Below are positions 1 through 8,651 of a DNA stretch of 64,000 nucleotides, piece after piece; position 1 is the first letter of the stretch; the number at the start of each line of letters is the position of its first letter. The translations under genes were made by a program, and so were the position numbers. The DNA lies in the NCBI RefSeq assembly GCF_025860405.1, contig NZ_CP063785.1:868001-932000 (forward strand). Direction: 5' to 3'. A model generated the notes under the pieces. That model did not search any database, was not told the origin of the DNA, and was given only the letters and a program-made list of their open reading frames with translations. The DNA is from Tolypothrix sp. PCC 7712 (GTDB taxonomy: Bacteria; Cyanobacteriota; Cyanobacteriia; Cyanobacteriales; Nostocaceae).

Positions 1-60
1 TAAAACCGCTAACTTTAAACGTGGAGGCAAATTCTCATCTAATAAAAAACGTACCTTCAC
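1..60 (-). CDS. PIN-like toxin (DUF5615 family), 5' end only
   Basis: Only the first 20 codons are present; the gene continues beyond base 1. The GTG start at 60-58 overlaps the TGA stop of the DUF433 gene (59-57) in a GTGA 4-bp overlap, so the two are translationally coupled. The peptide begins VKVRFLLDENLPPRL; the LLDENLPPRL motif is the usual start of DUF5615 PIN-like proteins, whose first conserved Asp and Asn are metal-site candidates. Known family context: DUF433 antitoxin followed by DUF5615 toxin. A nuclease role is inferred from fold and partner only. Confidence 0.7.
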   Translation of the reverse strand, partial: MKVRFLLDENLPPRLKLAVL

Positions 61-389
61 AACTGATTTACCTGCTGTTCAGATTTTGTAAGTTTCAATT
101 TTCTTAAGCGTTCTGCTAAAGGTGAGGGATGAGCAATTGATTTTTGATAACGTTCTTCTCTCCACTTTGCCAAGCGTGAAATATAGGTATCAATTTCAGT
201 GCGATTATGTAAATAATAAGTAATAGTCGCGTAAATTTGCTCTAAGCTGATATCAGGTAAGTTCGCAGCTATTTCTTCTGGTGTATATCCTTCTAAATAG
301 TAATCAATTACATTGTCTATACCAACGCGGTGTCCTTTGAGGCGAATATCATCAGATGAGAGAAAGTCAAAATAATCTTCTAATTGCAT
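57..389 (-). CDS. DUF433 family antitoxin-like protein
   Basis: A 110-residue protein with a DUF433 domain over about residues 15-75, a helix-turn-helix-like fold seen as YYLEGYTPEEIAANLPDISL followed by EQIYATITYYL. Such proteins are usually encoded just upstream of PIN-like (DUF5615) toxins and are thought to bind and neutralise them and to autoregulate the operon. Here the stop overlaps the next start by 4 bp, which fits that arrangement. The C-terminal third is basic and helical. The start is the ATG at 389, with GAAGG seven to eight bases upstream. Family assignment is firm; the antitoxin role is inferred from the neighbour. Confidence 0.8.
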   Translation of the reverse strand: MQLEDYFDFLSSDDIRLKGHRVGIDNVIDYYLEGYTPEEIAANLPDISLEQIYATITYYLHNRTEIDTYISRLAKWREERYQKSIAHPSPLAERLRKLKLTKSEQQVNQL

Positions 390-791
390 GACTCTACCTT
401 CAATAAAAAGGTTTATTTTGTTGATTATTTTAGCTTAATTAAGTGATTTGAACCTTTTATATGAGCCTCTTCGTGAAATAACAACGACAAGAATTTGTCA
501 CTTAGAGGAAAAGACCGTGAAACATAAAGTTCCACGGCTGTAAGTGTGTGTGAGGAGCTTAACTACAGATCATCATAAAGTAGGCGATCGCAAATAATAC
601 GCTCGTAACAGTTTTGGTAACAGAATTTTTACGGATGACCAATTTTTACTGTCAGTAGACCGAAAAGTTTGGCGATCGCTAAAAAATAGTAGTCTGTGAT
701 ACCGTTTTTGGAGAAAAGTGCAAAAGCTGAAAGACTTGAATAAATGATAACTTTAGCTTATTAAAATCCTCCAAATACCAAGCAACTAACA
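390..791. other. Intergenic region without recognisable gene
   Basis: About 400 bases separating the DUF433 gene from a transposase remnant. It contains two HIP1 octamers (near 584 and 672) but no coding frame, RNA gene or repeat array that I can recognise. Confidence 0.5.
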
Positions 792-1085
792 TCAGCCAGA
801 CGGTAAATAAACTTCGCAGGCTACCCCATAGTTGCGGTCTACTGCTTGGCGTAAAAATTCAAGCATTTGTTTGAGAGTAAATAAGTGAGAAAAAACTTGT
901 CTAGTACTTCTTTTTAAACGACTGAGATAATGCCATACTAAATAAATCCAAATATTAATAATTAAAAAAGCTAGACCAACAAACAGAAGCCGAATAATGG
1001 GATTTTTGATAGTAGTTTTAATCCGGCATTGATTTTTCATCCGATAGCTGCTTTCAATTCCGAAACGAAGACGATAGTCGTATAG
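792..1085 (-). pseudogene. Transposase C-terminal remnant (ISH3/IS4-like)
   Basis: An open frame of about 98 codons, uninterrupted from 1085 to the stop at 792, reads YDYRLRFGIESSYRMKNQ and then a hydrophobic stretch LLFVGLAFLIINIWIYLVWHYL. The YRxRFGIESSYR block with its conserved glutamate is the C-terminal signature of ISH3/IS4-type DDE transposases, in which the Glu completes the catalytic triad. The first two thirds of the enzyme, including both Asp residues, are missing. The frame enters directly from the TAA that ends the neighbouring SDR gene. No terminal inverted repeats were found around it. It is a dead fragment; the exact IS family is less sure. Confidence 0.75.
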
Positions 1086-1820
1086 TTAAACGGCTCCACC
1101 TGCTGTATTTCCTCCATCAAGCAATAAACAACTTCCCGTTGCATATTGAGAATGAGCTAAAAAGTAAGCAGCTTCAGCCACTTCTTGTGCTGTAGCAAAA
1201 CGTTTTAGAGGAACAACACTTTCCCATTGCGCTCGTTCGGCTTCATCTACTTCAGCAATCATCGGTGTTGTTACAACACCAGGACAAAGTACATTTACTC
1301 GTACACCTTCGTGAGAATGGTCTAAAGCCATCGCTTTAGTAAGTAACACAACTCCACCTTTAGAAGCACAATAGGCAGCGATATTACGTCCTCCTGTAAC
1401 ACCTAAATCCGAAGCCACATTCACAATCGACCCTGACTTTCGAGGTAGCATATGACGTAATGCTGCTTGATTAACTAAAAATGTACCTTTGAGATTGATA
1501 TCAATTATGCGATCCCAAGCTGCTTCATCAGTATCCAAGATAGTTCCTGAATGAAGAACCCCCGCTGCATTGATAACCACGTCGATTGTCCCCCATTGAG
1601 AAATCGCATGTTCCATCAATTTCTCAACTTCCTCTGCAATAGAAACATTGGTAGGGATAATTGAACAATCGCCCCCAAATTCTTTGATTTCTTGCTGCAC
1701 TTTTATCAGTGCCTCTAATCGCCTTGCCGCGATGGTTACTTGATAACCTTTCTGTGCAAATAAAATTGCAGTTGCTCTACCAATCCCAGAATTCCCACCT
1801 GTAATAATTACGCCTGCCAT
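1086..1820 (-). CDS. SDR family NAD(P)-dependent oxidoreductase
   Basis: A 244-residue classical short-chain dehydrogenase/reductase. The N-terminal Rossmann fold carries the cofactor motif TGGNSGIG (residues 7-14); NAAG, a catalytic serine in NVASD and the active-site YCASK (Tyr and Lys) follow in order. The length and the C-terminal TGSCLLLDGG element are typical of the FabG-like branch, but the substrate cannot be read from sequence. AARR after the second beta strand suggests NADPH preference, by family precedent. The gene lies between two pseudogene fragments on the same strand: a HAD hydrolase tail 10 bp upstream and a transposase tail that begins at its stop codon. It looks intact. Confidence 0.9.
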   Translation of the reverse strand: MAGVIITGGNSGIGRATAILFAQKGYQVTIAARRLEALIKVQQEIKEFGGDCSIIPTNVSIAEEVEKLMEHAISQWGTIDVVINAAGVLHSGTILDTDEAAWDRIIDINLKGTFLVNQAALRHMLPRKSGSIVNVASDLGVTGGRNIAAYCASKGGVVLLTKAMALDHSHEGVRVNVLCPGVVTTPMIAEVDEAERAQWESVVPLKRFATAQEVAEAAYFLAHSQYATGSCLLLDGGNTAGGAV

Positions 1821-1830
1821 AAGCTACTTA

Positions 1831-2058
1831 TTAATAAAAAATTTCATACTCAAAAAATAGACTTTTGAAATTTGCCACCGCAGGCAACGTGTAAGATTGA
1901 TTCAAAAAAAATTTTGCGATTACGTAAGCTGCTTTATCCTCTTCCATTTTTGGGGCAACCCAATCAGCTTCATCTTTCATTACTTCATCTTTCATTAATA
2001 TATGTGCATTGCCCATAACCACACCTAAACCAGTATAGCGAATTATTTCTAAGTCGCA
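1831..2058 (-). pseudogene. HAD-IIB (Cof-type) hydrolase C-terminal fragment
   Basis: Read from 2058 down to the stop at 1831, the frame gives CDLEIIRYTGLGVVMGNA and then ADWVAPKMEEDKAAYVIAKF. This matches the C-terminal motif of Cof-type HAD-IIB phosphatases (NDLEMI..AGLGVAMGNA..VK..AD.VT..N.EDGVA..IEK), where the first Asp binds magnesium. The codon before it is a TAG stop and the residue expected to be Asn is Cys, so only the last third of the domain survives. A short KDE duplication and about 20 unrelated residues follow the domain. An ATG at 2022 could start a 63-residue peptide, but I regard the piece as a relic. Confidence 0.6.
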
Positions 2059-2602
2059 CTATTTGTACTAACGCTTCCCCTGCTACTTGCAATTTTTCTG
2101 AGGTATCTAAATCAATAAGCGATGAATCTCAACCATATTTAGCTTATTGCTTATAATTTTTTTGCTCATAAATGCTTTATGCGATAGTATGAGTAAATAA
2201 AAAGCAAACATCTGCTAGTAAGATTAATAAAATGAATAGTTAATTTACAAAAATAATTTTTTCTTTAAATTAATTATACAAAATTCACAAAACTTTTCAG
2301 AATAGATAGATAGAAATAACATAATTGACAAAATATTCTAAATTATTAGATAATAATCAAACATAGAAATAAATAATTATCTTACAATTTTAAGATAGTT
2401 TTTTGGTAAGAGTTCAGTCACTTTGATGCTAGTCTGAGAGCGACTTTCAGATTTAAATATATTTAATCGCAATAAACTGCGAAATAATAGGCATTTTATT
2501 ATTGTTGTTGAGAATTACAGAAATCACTTCTAACGCTTATTTTGTAAAGCTTTTAGCGATTTTTTAGATGACCTTAATCCTTCCGTTTTTGGAGCATCAG
2601 TG
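2059..2602. other. AT-rich intergenic region
   Basis: About 540 very AT-rich bases with no recognisable gene, RNA or repeat array. It is the presumed promoter region of the 297-residue gene that starts at 2603; no promoter could be assigned with confidence. Confidence 0.4.
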
Positions 2603-3496
2603 ATGGTGATTTTAACAGCAAAATCTTTTCTTAGCCAACAAGAATTTGACAACTATTTTAATTTTTCTGTGCTAGATAAAACAGTAGAAATATCTTGCCG
2701 TTTAGCGTATGAACGTCCCGATGTTTTTTACTTATTTATGCAGCGATATACTTATTTTAATGGAGTCGCTGGTTCATGTGTTGCAAGATTAGCAAGTTCA
2801 ATTGGTTTATCGCGTGAATTTTTTCGAGAACCAAATTGTTCAATTGACGATGAAGCAGACCGAGGAATGGAGGTTGCTGCAAAAGTTTTAGAGGCTGCTA
2901 TTGAGGAACATTCTGATAAACATCAAAAATATTTTGCACATCGCACTTTAGCACAAGCAACTCTAAAAGCTATTGGTAGCTATGCTTGTTTGAATGCACA
3001 ACAAAGGAATGAATTTGCTAAAACGCCTGATTGGCTAGCAACCTTAATCAATCAGTTTGTAGAAGGATACCAAGGAATTCCAGGTAATATTGAGGCGCTA
3101 ATAAAATCTATAGGTTTCCACATCGCCTCGGAAATACTTGCTCACCGTGAATACTCAATTATTGATAAAATTGTACGTCAGGAAAATTCGGGATTAGCAT
3201 TTGATAAATACTTAAAAGATACCAATGGGAAAATAGATTTTTCTAGTAAAAAAATTAGTTCTTGGTATTGGGTTGTTATTCATGGTAATTATAACAATTA
3301 TGGTGTTGACAAAAAACATGCAGATGCTGCTTTAGAAGCTTTGAACTTAGCAATAAGATATTTGAGCCATATTCAAATAGATGTTCAAGAGCTTGCATTT
3401 ATTGGCTTCCGTGACTTTGTAAATATTCAACAAAATTTCTTTCAAAAAGCACAACAAGAATGTTTGGAATTTTGTTTTAATAGCAAATACAGATAA
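2603..3496 (+). CDS. Hypothetical protein, 297 residues, mostly helical
   Basis: I do not recognise this protein. It is intact, about 297 residues, with no signal peptide or membrane segment and a composition suggesting an all-helical soluble protein (for example [24 protein letters not shown] acidic helices). Short His-containing motifs ([26 protein letters not shown]) are compatible with a metal- or heme-binding helical bundle, but that is speculation. ATG 2603 is preferred to the GTG at 2600 because GGAG (2591-2594) then lies eight bases upstream. It ends two bases before an aldehyde dehydrogenase fragment, so its downstream neighbour is not a functional partner. Confidence 0.55.
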   Translation: MVILTAKSFLSQQEFDNYFNFSVLDKTVEISCRLAYERPDVFYLFMQRYTYFNGVAGSCVARLASSIGLSREFFREPNCSIDDEADRGMEVAAKVLEAAIEEHSDKHQKYFAHRTLAQATLKAIGSYACLNAQQRNEFAKTPDWLATLINQFVEGYQGIPGNIEALIKSIGFHIASEILAHREYSIIDKIVRQENSGLAFDKYLKDTNGKIDFSSKKISSWYWVVIHGNYNNYGVDKKHADAALEALNLAIRYLSHIQIDVQELAFIGFRDFVNIQQNFFQKAQQECLEFCFNSKYR

Positions 3497-3498
3497 GA

Positions 3499-3798
3499 TT
3501 GCGATTAATATTGCAGCAAGAGACTATTATCCTGAAATTTAAGGATATTGATGAGGTAATTGAGCGGGCAAATAACACCATGTATGGACTCGCCGCCGCC
3601 GTGTGGACTCAGGATATTACTAAAGCCCATGCGATCGCAAATAATGTGCGTGCTGGTACTGTGTGGGTAAACTGCTACGACGTATTTGACGCTGCTGCAC
3701 CTTTTGGTGGCTTTAAGCAGTCAGGTATTGGTCGAGAATTAGGTGAGTATGGCTTGCAACAATACACCGAAATTAAAACAGTGACAATCAAACTGTAA
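3499..3798 (+). pseudogene. Aldehyde dehydrogenase C-terminal fragment
   Basis: From about 3526 the frame encodes [59 protein letters not shown] and [16 protein letters not shown]. This is the last 85-90 residues of a class-I-type NAD-dependent aldehyde dehydrogenase, including the oligomerisation strand. The roughly 400 upstream residues with the NAD fold, catalytic Cys and Glu are absent; the preceding sequence belongs to an unrelated gene. It ends in the normal place and is followed by a strong terminator hairpin, so the 3' end and its terminator have been kept while the body was lost. Non-functional as an enzyme. Confidence 0.85.
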
Positions 3799-3822
3799 GC
3801 TGAAACCGCGTGAAGTTAAACC

Positions 3823-3853
3823 AACAAAGCCTGCGATCGCAGGCTTTGTTTTT
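3823..3853 (+). terminator. Perfect-palindrome terminator containing HIP1
   Basis: Bases 3823-3850 form a perfect 28-nt palindrome (arm AACAAAGCCTGCGA, no loop bases), followed by a T run. The centre is a GCGATCGC octamer. It sits just after the aldehyde dehydrogenase fragment and could act as an intrinsic terminator in that direction. Confidence 0.6.
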
Positions 3854-3957
3854 CAGTTATTTGATGGTTGAAATGCACATAGGGTATATCAGCGTAAATC
3901 ACCTCTGCCAGGGTTTTTGGTGCGTTAAGGCTGATGGCGAACATACCCTTAAATTTC

Positions 3958-3990
3958 AAAATTACGAATTACGAATTACGAATTACAAAT
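3958..3990. repeat. Heptamer array (TTACGAA type)
   Basis: About four tandem copies of the 7-mer ATTACGA, ending six bases before the stop codon of the DUF5009 gene. The same heptamer family occurs at 11981-12020, 50973-51012 and 51258-51316. Confidence 0.8.
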
Positions 3991-3995
3991 TATTT

Positions 3996-5123
3996 TTACA
4001 CTTTCAAAAACCAGCGTTGGCGATACATAATTACCGCAACTACCCACCAAAATAAAACGGTGACAAGGGCAAATAATAGTGAACCGTTGAAAGTTCCAGC
4101 CCAGGAAGCGAACACATTTTGGTAAATCCAATCGTAGGTAGTGGGAGCATTATCACCAGTACCGATGTTGGTTCTCACGAAGATTTTAATCAGTAAGACT
4201 GAAGCAACGAAAAGCGCGATCGCATTTAGTCCCATAATCTCAAATGGTTTACTCCAGCGACGTATCTGCCTAACTTCGATGAGTTCGTAACAAGTGGCTA
4301 ACAAAAGCAACGCCCAACCGCTAGTAAAGACAACATAGGAACTCGTCCAAATTTTTTTGTTGATGGGAAATGTCCATCCCCACGCCCAACCTACAATTAA
4401 GCAACCAATACCAAATAAAGCTAAACCAATACTTATACGTGATTGTACTGTTTGAGAACGTATCCAATTACCTGCAAAGTAGCCAGCTAATACGCTAACA
4501 ATTGCAGGAATAGTACTAAAAATTCCCTCTGGATCGCCCATGAAGTTAAAGCCATCACCCTTGTACAGATGTGCTTTCGGTATAATTAAGCGGTCAATAT
4601 ATGCGCCAAGGTTACCTTCCCTGGTGAGAACGCCAGCACCATAACCGGGTACGGGTACATACATCATCGCCAGCCAATAGCCAATGAGTATGGCGGCGGC
4701 GAATATCCATTGAGCCTTACGCGGTAACTTCAGGACTATTAAGGAAGCAAATAGATAAGCCAAACCGATGCGTTGCAACACTCCCATCAACCGGATGCTA
4801 CTGAAATCAAAAGTCCAAATACCCTTATTCCAAAAGCCGTTGAGCAATAAACCCAAAGCGAAGAGAATTGCCGCACGGCGCAAAATCCGCCAGTAAACTG
4901 CCGATTGTGGTTTGTCGCCTTCGGTGTATTTTGACAGCGAGAAAGTCATCGCCACACCAATAATGAATAAGAAGAAGGGAAACACCAAATCCGTTGGTGT
5001 GCAGCCATTCCATGCAGCATGGTCTAAGGGAGGATATTTATCATCAGCAACTCCCGCCATATTGACGAGAATCATTCCGGCGATAGTAATGCCACGAAAA
5101 ACATCTAGTGAGGTCAGGCGCAT
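3996..5123 (-). CDS. DUF5009 / heparan-alpha-glucosaminide N-acetyltransferase-like membrane protein
   Basis: A 375-residue polytopic membrane protein with about ten hydrophobic segments. The N-terminus RLTSLDVFRGITIAGMILVN, then DHAAWNGCTPTDLVFPFFLF, is the signature of the COG4299/DUF5009 group related to human HGSNAT. That enzyme passes an acetyl group from cytoplasmic acetyl-CoA across the membrane to an amino sugar using a conserved His; the His of DHAAWNG is the likely counterpart. The bacterial role, possibly acylation of cell-wall or envelope glycans, is inferred. The length is normal and the gene complete. It is solitary, convergent with the aldehyde dehydrogenase fragment and divergent from the peroxiredoxin gene. 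Confidence 0.85.
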   Translation of the reverse strand: MRLTSLDVFRGITIAGMILVNMAGVADDKYPPLDHAAWNGCTPTDLVFPFFLFIIGVAMTFSLSKYTEGDKPQSAVYWRILRRAAILFALGLLLNGFWNKGIWTFDFSSIRLMGVLQRIGLAYLFASLIVLKLPRKAQWIFAAAILIGYWLAMMYVPVPGYGAGVLTREGNLGAYIDRLIIPKAHLYKGDGFNFMGDPEGIFSTIPAIVSVLAGYFAGNWIRSQTVQSRISIGLALFGIGCLIVGWAWGWTFPINKKIWTSSYVVFTSGWALLLLATCYELIEVRQIRRWSKPFEIMGLNAIALFVASVLLIKIFVRTNIGTGDNAPTTYDWIYQNVFASWAGTFNGSLLFALVTVLFWWVVAVIMYRQRWFLKV

Positions 5124-5504
5124 AAACAGAAATTTGTCTTTAGAGATCTAACATTACTCCTGCTAGTGCTGACGAGCAAGGAAAATATCTAGACAAACAC
5201 AGAAGTTAAAATTTTTTAAACTCAAATTCAGCTATGCCGGGATTTTTGCACAGATAAAGCTACGCTGATTTTGTCATCCAGGTAAAAGTTGCGATCGCAT
5301 CACATTTTCCACTCCACCAAGAACTCTCAGGCAAACATTGAGCGTCAAGCCAAAATCAGAATATGTTTGCTAGAGTCTAGCTCCCATAAGGCTTTTAAGG
5401 AAATATCTAGCAGTACTCCAGTTACAAAACTAAACAAAATTCTCTGCAATCAATTAGAATCCCTAATAGTGTTTGAAACTTGAGTATTAATTTTTTTTAA
5501 GACT
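5124..5504. other. Intergenic region between divergent genes
   Basis: About 380 bases between the DUF5009 gene (minus) and prxQ (plus), presumably holding both promoters. It contains one HIP1 site. A 64-codon open frame at 5289-5483 lacks a credible ribosome site and resembles nothing I know. Confidence 0.4.
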
Positions 5505-5966
5505 ATGCCAGTTAAAGTTGGAGATACTGCTCCTGATTTCAGCTTACCTGCTCAAAATGGTGAAACCGTTAACCTGAGAGATTTTCGCGGTAAAAGTGCT
5601 GTTGTGCTGTACTTTTATCCCAAGGATGATACACCGGGATGTACGGCTGAATCTTGTGCTTTTCGCGATCGCTATGAAGTGTTTAAAAATGCTGGCGCTG
5701 AGGTGATTGGCGTGAGTGGGGATTCTAATCAATCACACCAGCAATTTGCTGCCAAGTACAATTTACCGTTTATTCTACTGAGTGACAAAGGCGACAAAGT
5801 TCGTAAGGAATATGGTGCAACAGCCGCCTTTGGTTTATTACCTGGACGAGTCACCTATGTAATTGACCAACAGGGAGTTGTGCAATATGTTTTTGATTCG
5901 ATGTTTAACTTTCAAGGCCATGTTGACGAGGCTTTGAAAAAGCTGCAGCAACTGCAAGCTGTCTAA
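5505..5966 (+). CDS. bcp: Peroxiredoxin Q / bacterioferritin comigratory protein
   Basis: A 153-residue atypical 2-Cys peroxiredoxin that reduces hydrogen and alkyl peroxides with electrons from thioredoxin. The peroxidatic Cys46 lies in [11 protein letters not shown] and the resolving Cys51 follows five residues later, the CxxxxC spacing of the PrxQ/BCP class. The thioredoxin-like fold is complete: [16 protein letters not shown] at the N-terminus, then [10 protein letters not shown], and [15 protein letters not shown] near the end. There is no signal peptide, so the protein is cytoplasmic. Cyanobacteria carry several PrxQ paralogues and which one this is cannot be told. It is followed by a heptamer array and a terminator-like hairpin. 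Confidence 0.93.
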   Translation: MPVKVGDTAPDFSLPAQNGETVNLRDFRGKSAVVLYFYPKDDTPGCTAESCAFRDRYEVFKNAGAEVIGVSGDSNQSHQQFAAKYNLPFILLSDKGDKVRKEYGATAAFGLLPGRVTYVIDQQGVVQYVFDSMFNFQGHVDEALKKLQQLQAV

Positions 5967-6000
5967 GCGACTTCAAAAAATCAATTATTCAGCTTGAAGT

Positions 6001-6117
6001 TTTTGACTGTTGACTGTTGACTGTTGACTGTTGACTGTTGACTGTTGACTGTTGACTGTTGACGGTTAACTGTTGACGGTTAACTGTGAACTGTCAGCAG
6101 TCAACCGTCAACAATTC
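6001..6117. repeat. Heptamer array (TTGACTG type) with inverted tail
   Basis: About nine tandem TTGACTG units, then diverged TTGACGG/TTAACTG units, and finally the complement orientation (CAGTCAACCGTCAACAATT). The tail can therefore fold back on the array. The same heptamer appears in the opposite orientation at 28640-28690 and 57100-57155. Confidence 0.85.
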
Positions 6118-6129
6118 TTAAAAAGAGAG

Positions 6130-6162
6130 AAGGACAAGGGGAAACACTCCCTTGTCCTTCTT
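6130..6162. terminator. Intrinsic terminator between convergent genes
   Basis: An 11-bp perfect stem AAGGACAAGGG / CCCTTGTCCTT (6130-6140 and 6149-6159) with an 8-base loop, followed by a T-containing tract. It lies between prxQ (plus) and the hibernation-factor gene (minus) and could serve either strand. Confidence 0.65.
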
Positions 6163-6233
6163 ATATTGCTTGTCTTGTTATCCTCCGTGCCTGACGTTGC
6201 TGTTATATTTCTTAGTAACCAATCCCCGGTTGC

Positions 6234-6896
6234 TCATTTAGCCAAAAACGGTTTTTCGGAAATGACAAAATTAGCATTAGCTGTCTTGCCATTTTTACCA
6301 TTGCTATGACCGTTGGTATGGCCGTTATTATGACGTGGTTGAATTACACCGTAACCACCGTGGTTACGTTCATAAATGACGTTAATTTCACCTGTTTCAG
6401 AATTGAGGAACATATAAAAGTCATGTCCTACCAGTTGGAGTTGTTCCAACGCTTCTGTAACAGTCATTGGCGGCATTGAGAAGTACTTGGTGCGGACAAT
6501 CTCATTGGGTAATTCTGGAGTGCGATCGCCAATTAAATCTGCAACTACTGGTTGGGGAACTACTAACTCATTAGTAGGTTGACTCTGAGTTTTCTTATCA
6601 TGTCGTCTTTCTTTATACTTACGCAGTTGACGAGCAATTTTATCTGCTACCAAGTCAATACTGGCATATAGATTCTCGCTGCTTTCCTCGGCACGGATGA
6701 CGTTACCATTGGCATAAATAGTCACTTCAGCCGCCTGTCTGGGGTTAATTCGGGGATTGCGAGCTACGCTTAAATGCACATCCACTTCATTGGTGATGTT
6801 CTGAAAGTGACTAACTGCTTTTTCGATTTTTTGATGCACATATTCCCGAATCGCATCGGTAATTTCAATATTTTTGCCGTGGATGACAAGCTTCAT
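6234..6896 (-). CDS. hpf: Ribosome hibernation promoting factor, long form (LrtA-like)
   Basis: A 220-residue long-form HPF that binds the 30S decoding region and drives 100S dimer formation when translation slows. The N-terminal RaiA/YfiA domain (about 1-105) starts [20 protein letters not shown] and contains the HLSVARNPR and AEVTIYANG strands. After a charged linker ([10 protein letters not shown]), the C-terminal dimerisation domain (about 140-195) reads [20 protein letters not shown] and [20 protein letters not shown] chose ATG 6896, not the upstream 6914 start, because GGGAG lies seven bases before it and the family begins with MKLV. In cyanobacteria this gene is lrtA, repressed by light through its long leader; the long gene-free stretch upstream is consistent. 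Confidence 0.93.
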   Translation of the reverse strand: MKLVIHGKNIEITDAIREYVHQKIEKAVSHFQNITNEVDVHLSVARNPRINPRQAAEVTIYANGNVIRAEESSENLYASIDLVADKIARQLRKYKERRHDKKTQSQPTNELVVPQPVVADLIGDRTPELPNEIVRTKYFSMPPMTVTEALEQLQLVGHDFYMFLNSETGEINVIYERNHGGYGVIQPRHNNGHTNGHSNGKNGKTANANFVISEKPFLAK

Positions 6897-7530
6897 GTAA
6901 ACTCTCCCGCTCAAATATTTAATATGAATTGGTTTGGTTTTGTAACGAAATTGCGGTAAGGTCTATCACTGCCGCCAATACAATATTTGAAGTTTTTTAT
7001 GTACTACCGTTACGCCTACCATCATCATTGTTGTATCTTCGTTTATGATTGCGCGTTCCACTTAATGATTTTCTCTATCTCTGCATCGGTTGATAACTGG
7101 TTGTCAGGCAATTAGTTAACCAAAGCGAGATACCTGTATTGAGGTAGTCTGAGCAGCTTATCCTTTACCTGCTGGGAATTTTGGAACAATCTTTACATAA
7201 ATAGAAGTAGTTGTTCCGCTAATATTACAGGTAGTTTGCTCACGTGGGATAGAGAATATTTGTGTTGTCGATGCAAACAATTTATTTAGACGTCATCAGC
7301 CAGTGCATTTCTTCTTCTTGTGTTGGCGTGATGCTTATTGCAGAAGATTCCTCCTAGAACCATTCGAGGTTATATATTCAAACTAGCACTTTGTATTTTC
7401 TAAAGCCAATTCCCTTGATGTTCCTTTAAAATCCTTTGCATAGCTTGACAATTGTTGACTCAAACCAGTCTACTTGCAATATATTTCGTTCCAAAACCAG
7501 TTGATTTTTGCTCTAATCCGTAGTAAGCAA
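6897..7530. promoter_or_regulatory. Divergent spacer, putative lrtA leader and lipB promoter
   Basis: About 630 bases without a coding frame separate hpf/lrtA (minus) from lipB (plus). Known cyanobacterial lrtA transcripts have long 5' leaders that control light-dependent mRNA stability, so part of this spacer is likely leader RNA; this is inferred from the length and the family, not from a recognised motif. Confidence 0.4.
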
Positions 7531-8205
7531 ATGCATCATCATCGTTGTTTGTTATATAACCAGGGATTACTGCCTTATATTGAGGCGCTAGAATGGCAAC
7601 GTTCGCTGATGAGCGATCGCATCCAAAATCCTCAGCTCGATGACGTGCTAATTTTGCTAGAGCATCCTCCTGTCTATACTTTGGGACAAGGAGCTAAATT
7701 AGATTTTCTCAAATTTGACCCTGAGCAAACTAAATTTGAAGTCCATAGAATTGAACGTGGCGGCGAAGTTACTTACCATTGTCCGGGTCAACTCGTAGGG
7801 TATCCAATTTTAAATCTGCAACGCCATCAAAAAGACTTGCATTGGTACTTGCGCCAACTAGAAGAAGTTTTAATTCGGGTACTAGCCGTTTACAATTTGC
7901 AAGGCGAACGAATTCCCGGTTTTACAGGTGTTTGGGTAGAAGGACGTAAAATTGCAGCGATTGGTATTAAAGTCAGCCGTTGGATTACAATGCACGGCTT
8001 TGCTTTTAACGTCTGTCCTGAGATGACAGGCTTTAGTCAAATTGTCCCCTGCGGTATAGCCGATAAACCTGTAGCCAGTCTAGCTGCATGGATTCCTGAC
8101 ATTACCTGCGAACAAGTACGTCCCCAGATAGCAAAGTCCTTTGCGGAAGTTTTTGCAGTGGAATTGGTTGAGTCCGTAGACAAGGAATTATTTTCAGTAT
8201 CCTGA
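7531..8205 (+). CDS. lipB: Octanoyl-[ACP]:protein N-octanoyltransferase LipB
   Basis: LipB transfers octanoate from acyl-carrier protein to lipoyl-domain lysines, the first step of lipoate synthesis. The protein shows the family landmarks in order: [13 protein letters not shown], the [17 protein letters not shown] substrate loop, the catalytic lysine in [12 protein letters not shown], the MHGFAFNV strand, and the acyl-accepting cysteine in [13 protein letters not shown]. With the ATG at 7531 the protein is 224 residues, the usual size; an upstream in-frame start at 7474 would add 19 residues with no similarity to the family. The gene is solitary; lipA is not in the window. Confidence 0.93.
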   Translation: MHHHRCLLYNQGLLPYIEALEWQRSLMSDRIQNPQLDDVLILLEHPPVYTLGQGAKLDFLKFDPEQTKFEVHRIERGGEVTYHCPGQLVGYPILNLQRHQKDLHWYLRQLEEVLIRVLAVYNLQGERIPGFTGVWVEGRKIAAIGIKVSRWITMHGFAFNVCPEMTGFSQIVPCGIADKPVASLAAWIPDITCEQVRPQIAKSFAEVFAVELVESVDKELFSVS

Positions 8206-8252
8206 CTTTCATATCTTGGTCTCTTTAACAAGCACGAATAATAATATCATTG

Positions 8253-8266
8253 ATGATATATATCAT
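8253..8266. promoter_or_regulatory. Palindromic candidate operator of the HigBA-like module
   Basis: ATGATATATATCAT is a perfect 14-bp palindrome ending 18 bases before the toxin start, within a wider run of ATCAT/ATGAT half-sites. Antitoxins of this class usually repress their own promoter by binding such palindromes; the assignment is by position. Confidence 0.4.
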
Positions 8267-8284
8267 GTATGATAAGTTATTGGC

Positions 8285-8651
8285 ATGTGCTGGAATGTTG
8301 AATTACATCCTTTATTTGCACAGGAATTCTTAGAGTTTGACGAAGCGGTGCAGGATGGTTTATTAGCCGAAATAGTCTTGTTGGAAAAGTATGGGCCTCT
8401 GCTAGGTAGACCCCATGTAGACACACTTAAAGCTTCTAAACACGCAAATATGAAAGAGTTGCGATTTACAGCAGATAATGGTGTGTGGCGCGCGGCCTTT
8501 GCCTTCGATCCGCACGCAACGTCAAGCCATTGTACTGGTCGCTGGCGATAAATCTGGGACGAGTGAAAAACGATTTTACAAGCAACTGATCAAAAAGGCC
8601 GATGAACGCTTTGACAATCATTTGACCCAGTTACAAGAGGAAGAACAATGA
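8285..8651 (+). pseudogene. HigB/Gp49-like (RelE superfamily) toxin, frameshifted
   Basis: Codons from 8285 read ELHPLFAQEFLEFDEAVQDG, LLEKYGPLLGRPHVDTLK, NMKELRFTADNGVWRAAFAF and DP, which is the N-terminal two thirds of a phage Gp49/HigB-type mRNA interferase. After the DP codons (about 8517) the frame is wrong and stops at 8551. The continuing family sequence RQAIVLVAGDKSGTSEKRFY, then YKQLIKKADERFDNHLTQ, is found in another frame, ending in a TGA at 8649-8651 that overlaps the antitoxin ATG. One net extra base near 8515-8530 therefore breaks an otherwise intact 120-residue toxin. Either the gene is inactivated in the cell or the base is a sequencing error. Confidence 0.85.

Noticed and set aside
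5289..5483. 64-codon frame upstream of prxQ
   Set aside because: No ribosome site, no recognisable family and composition like the spacer.
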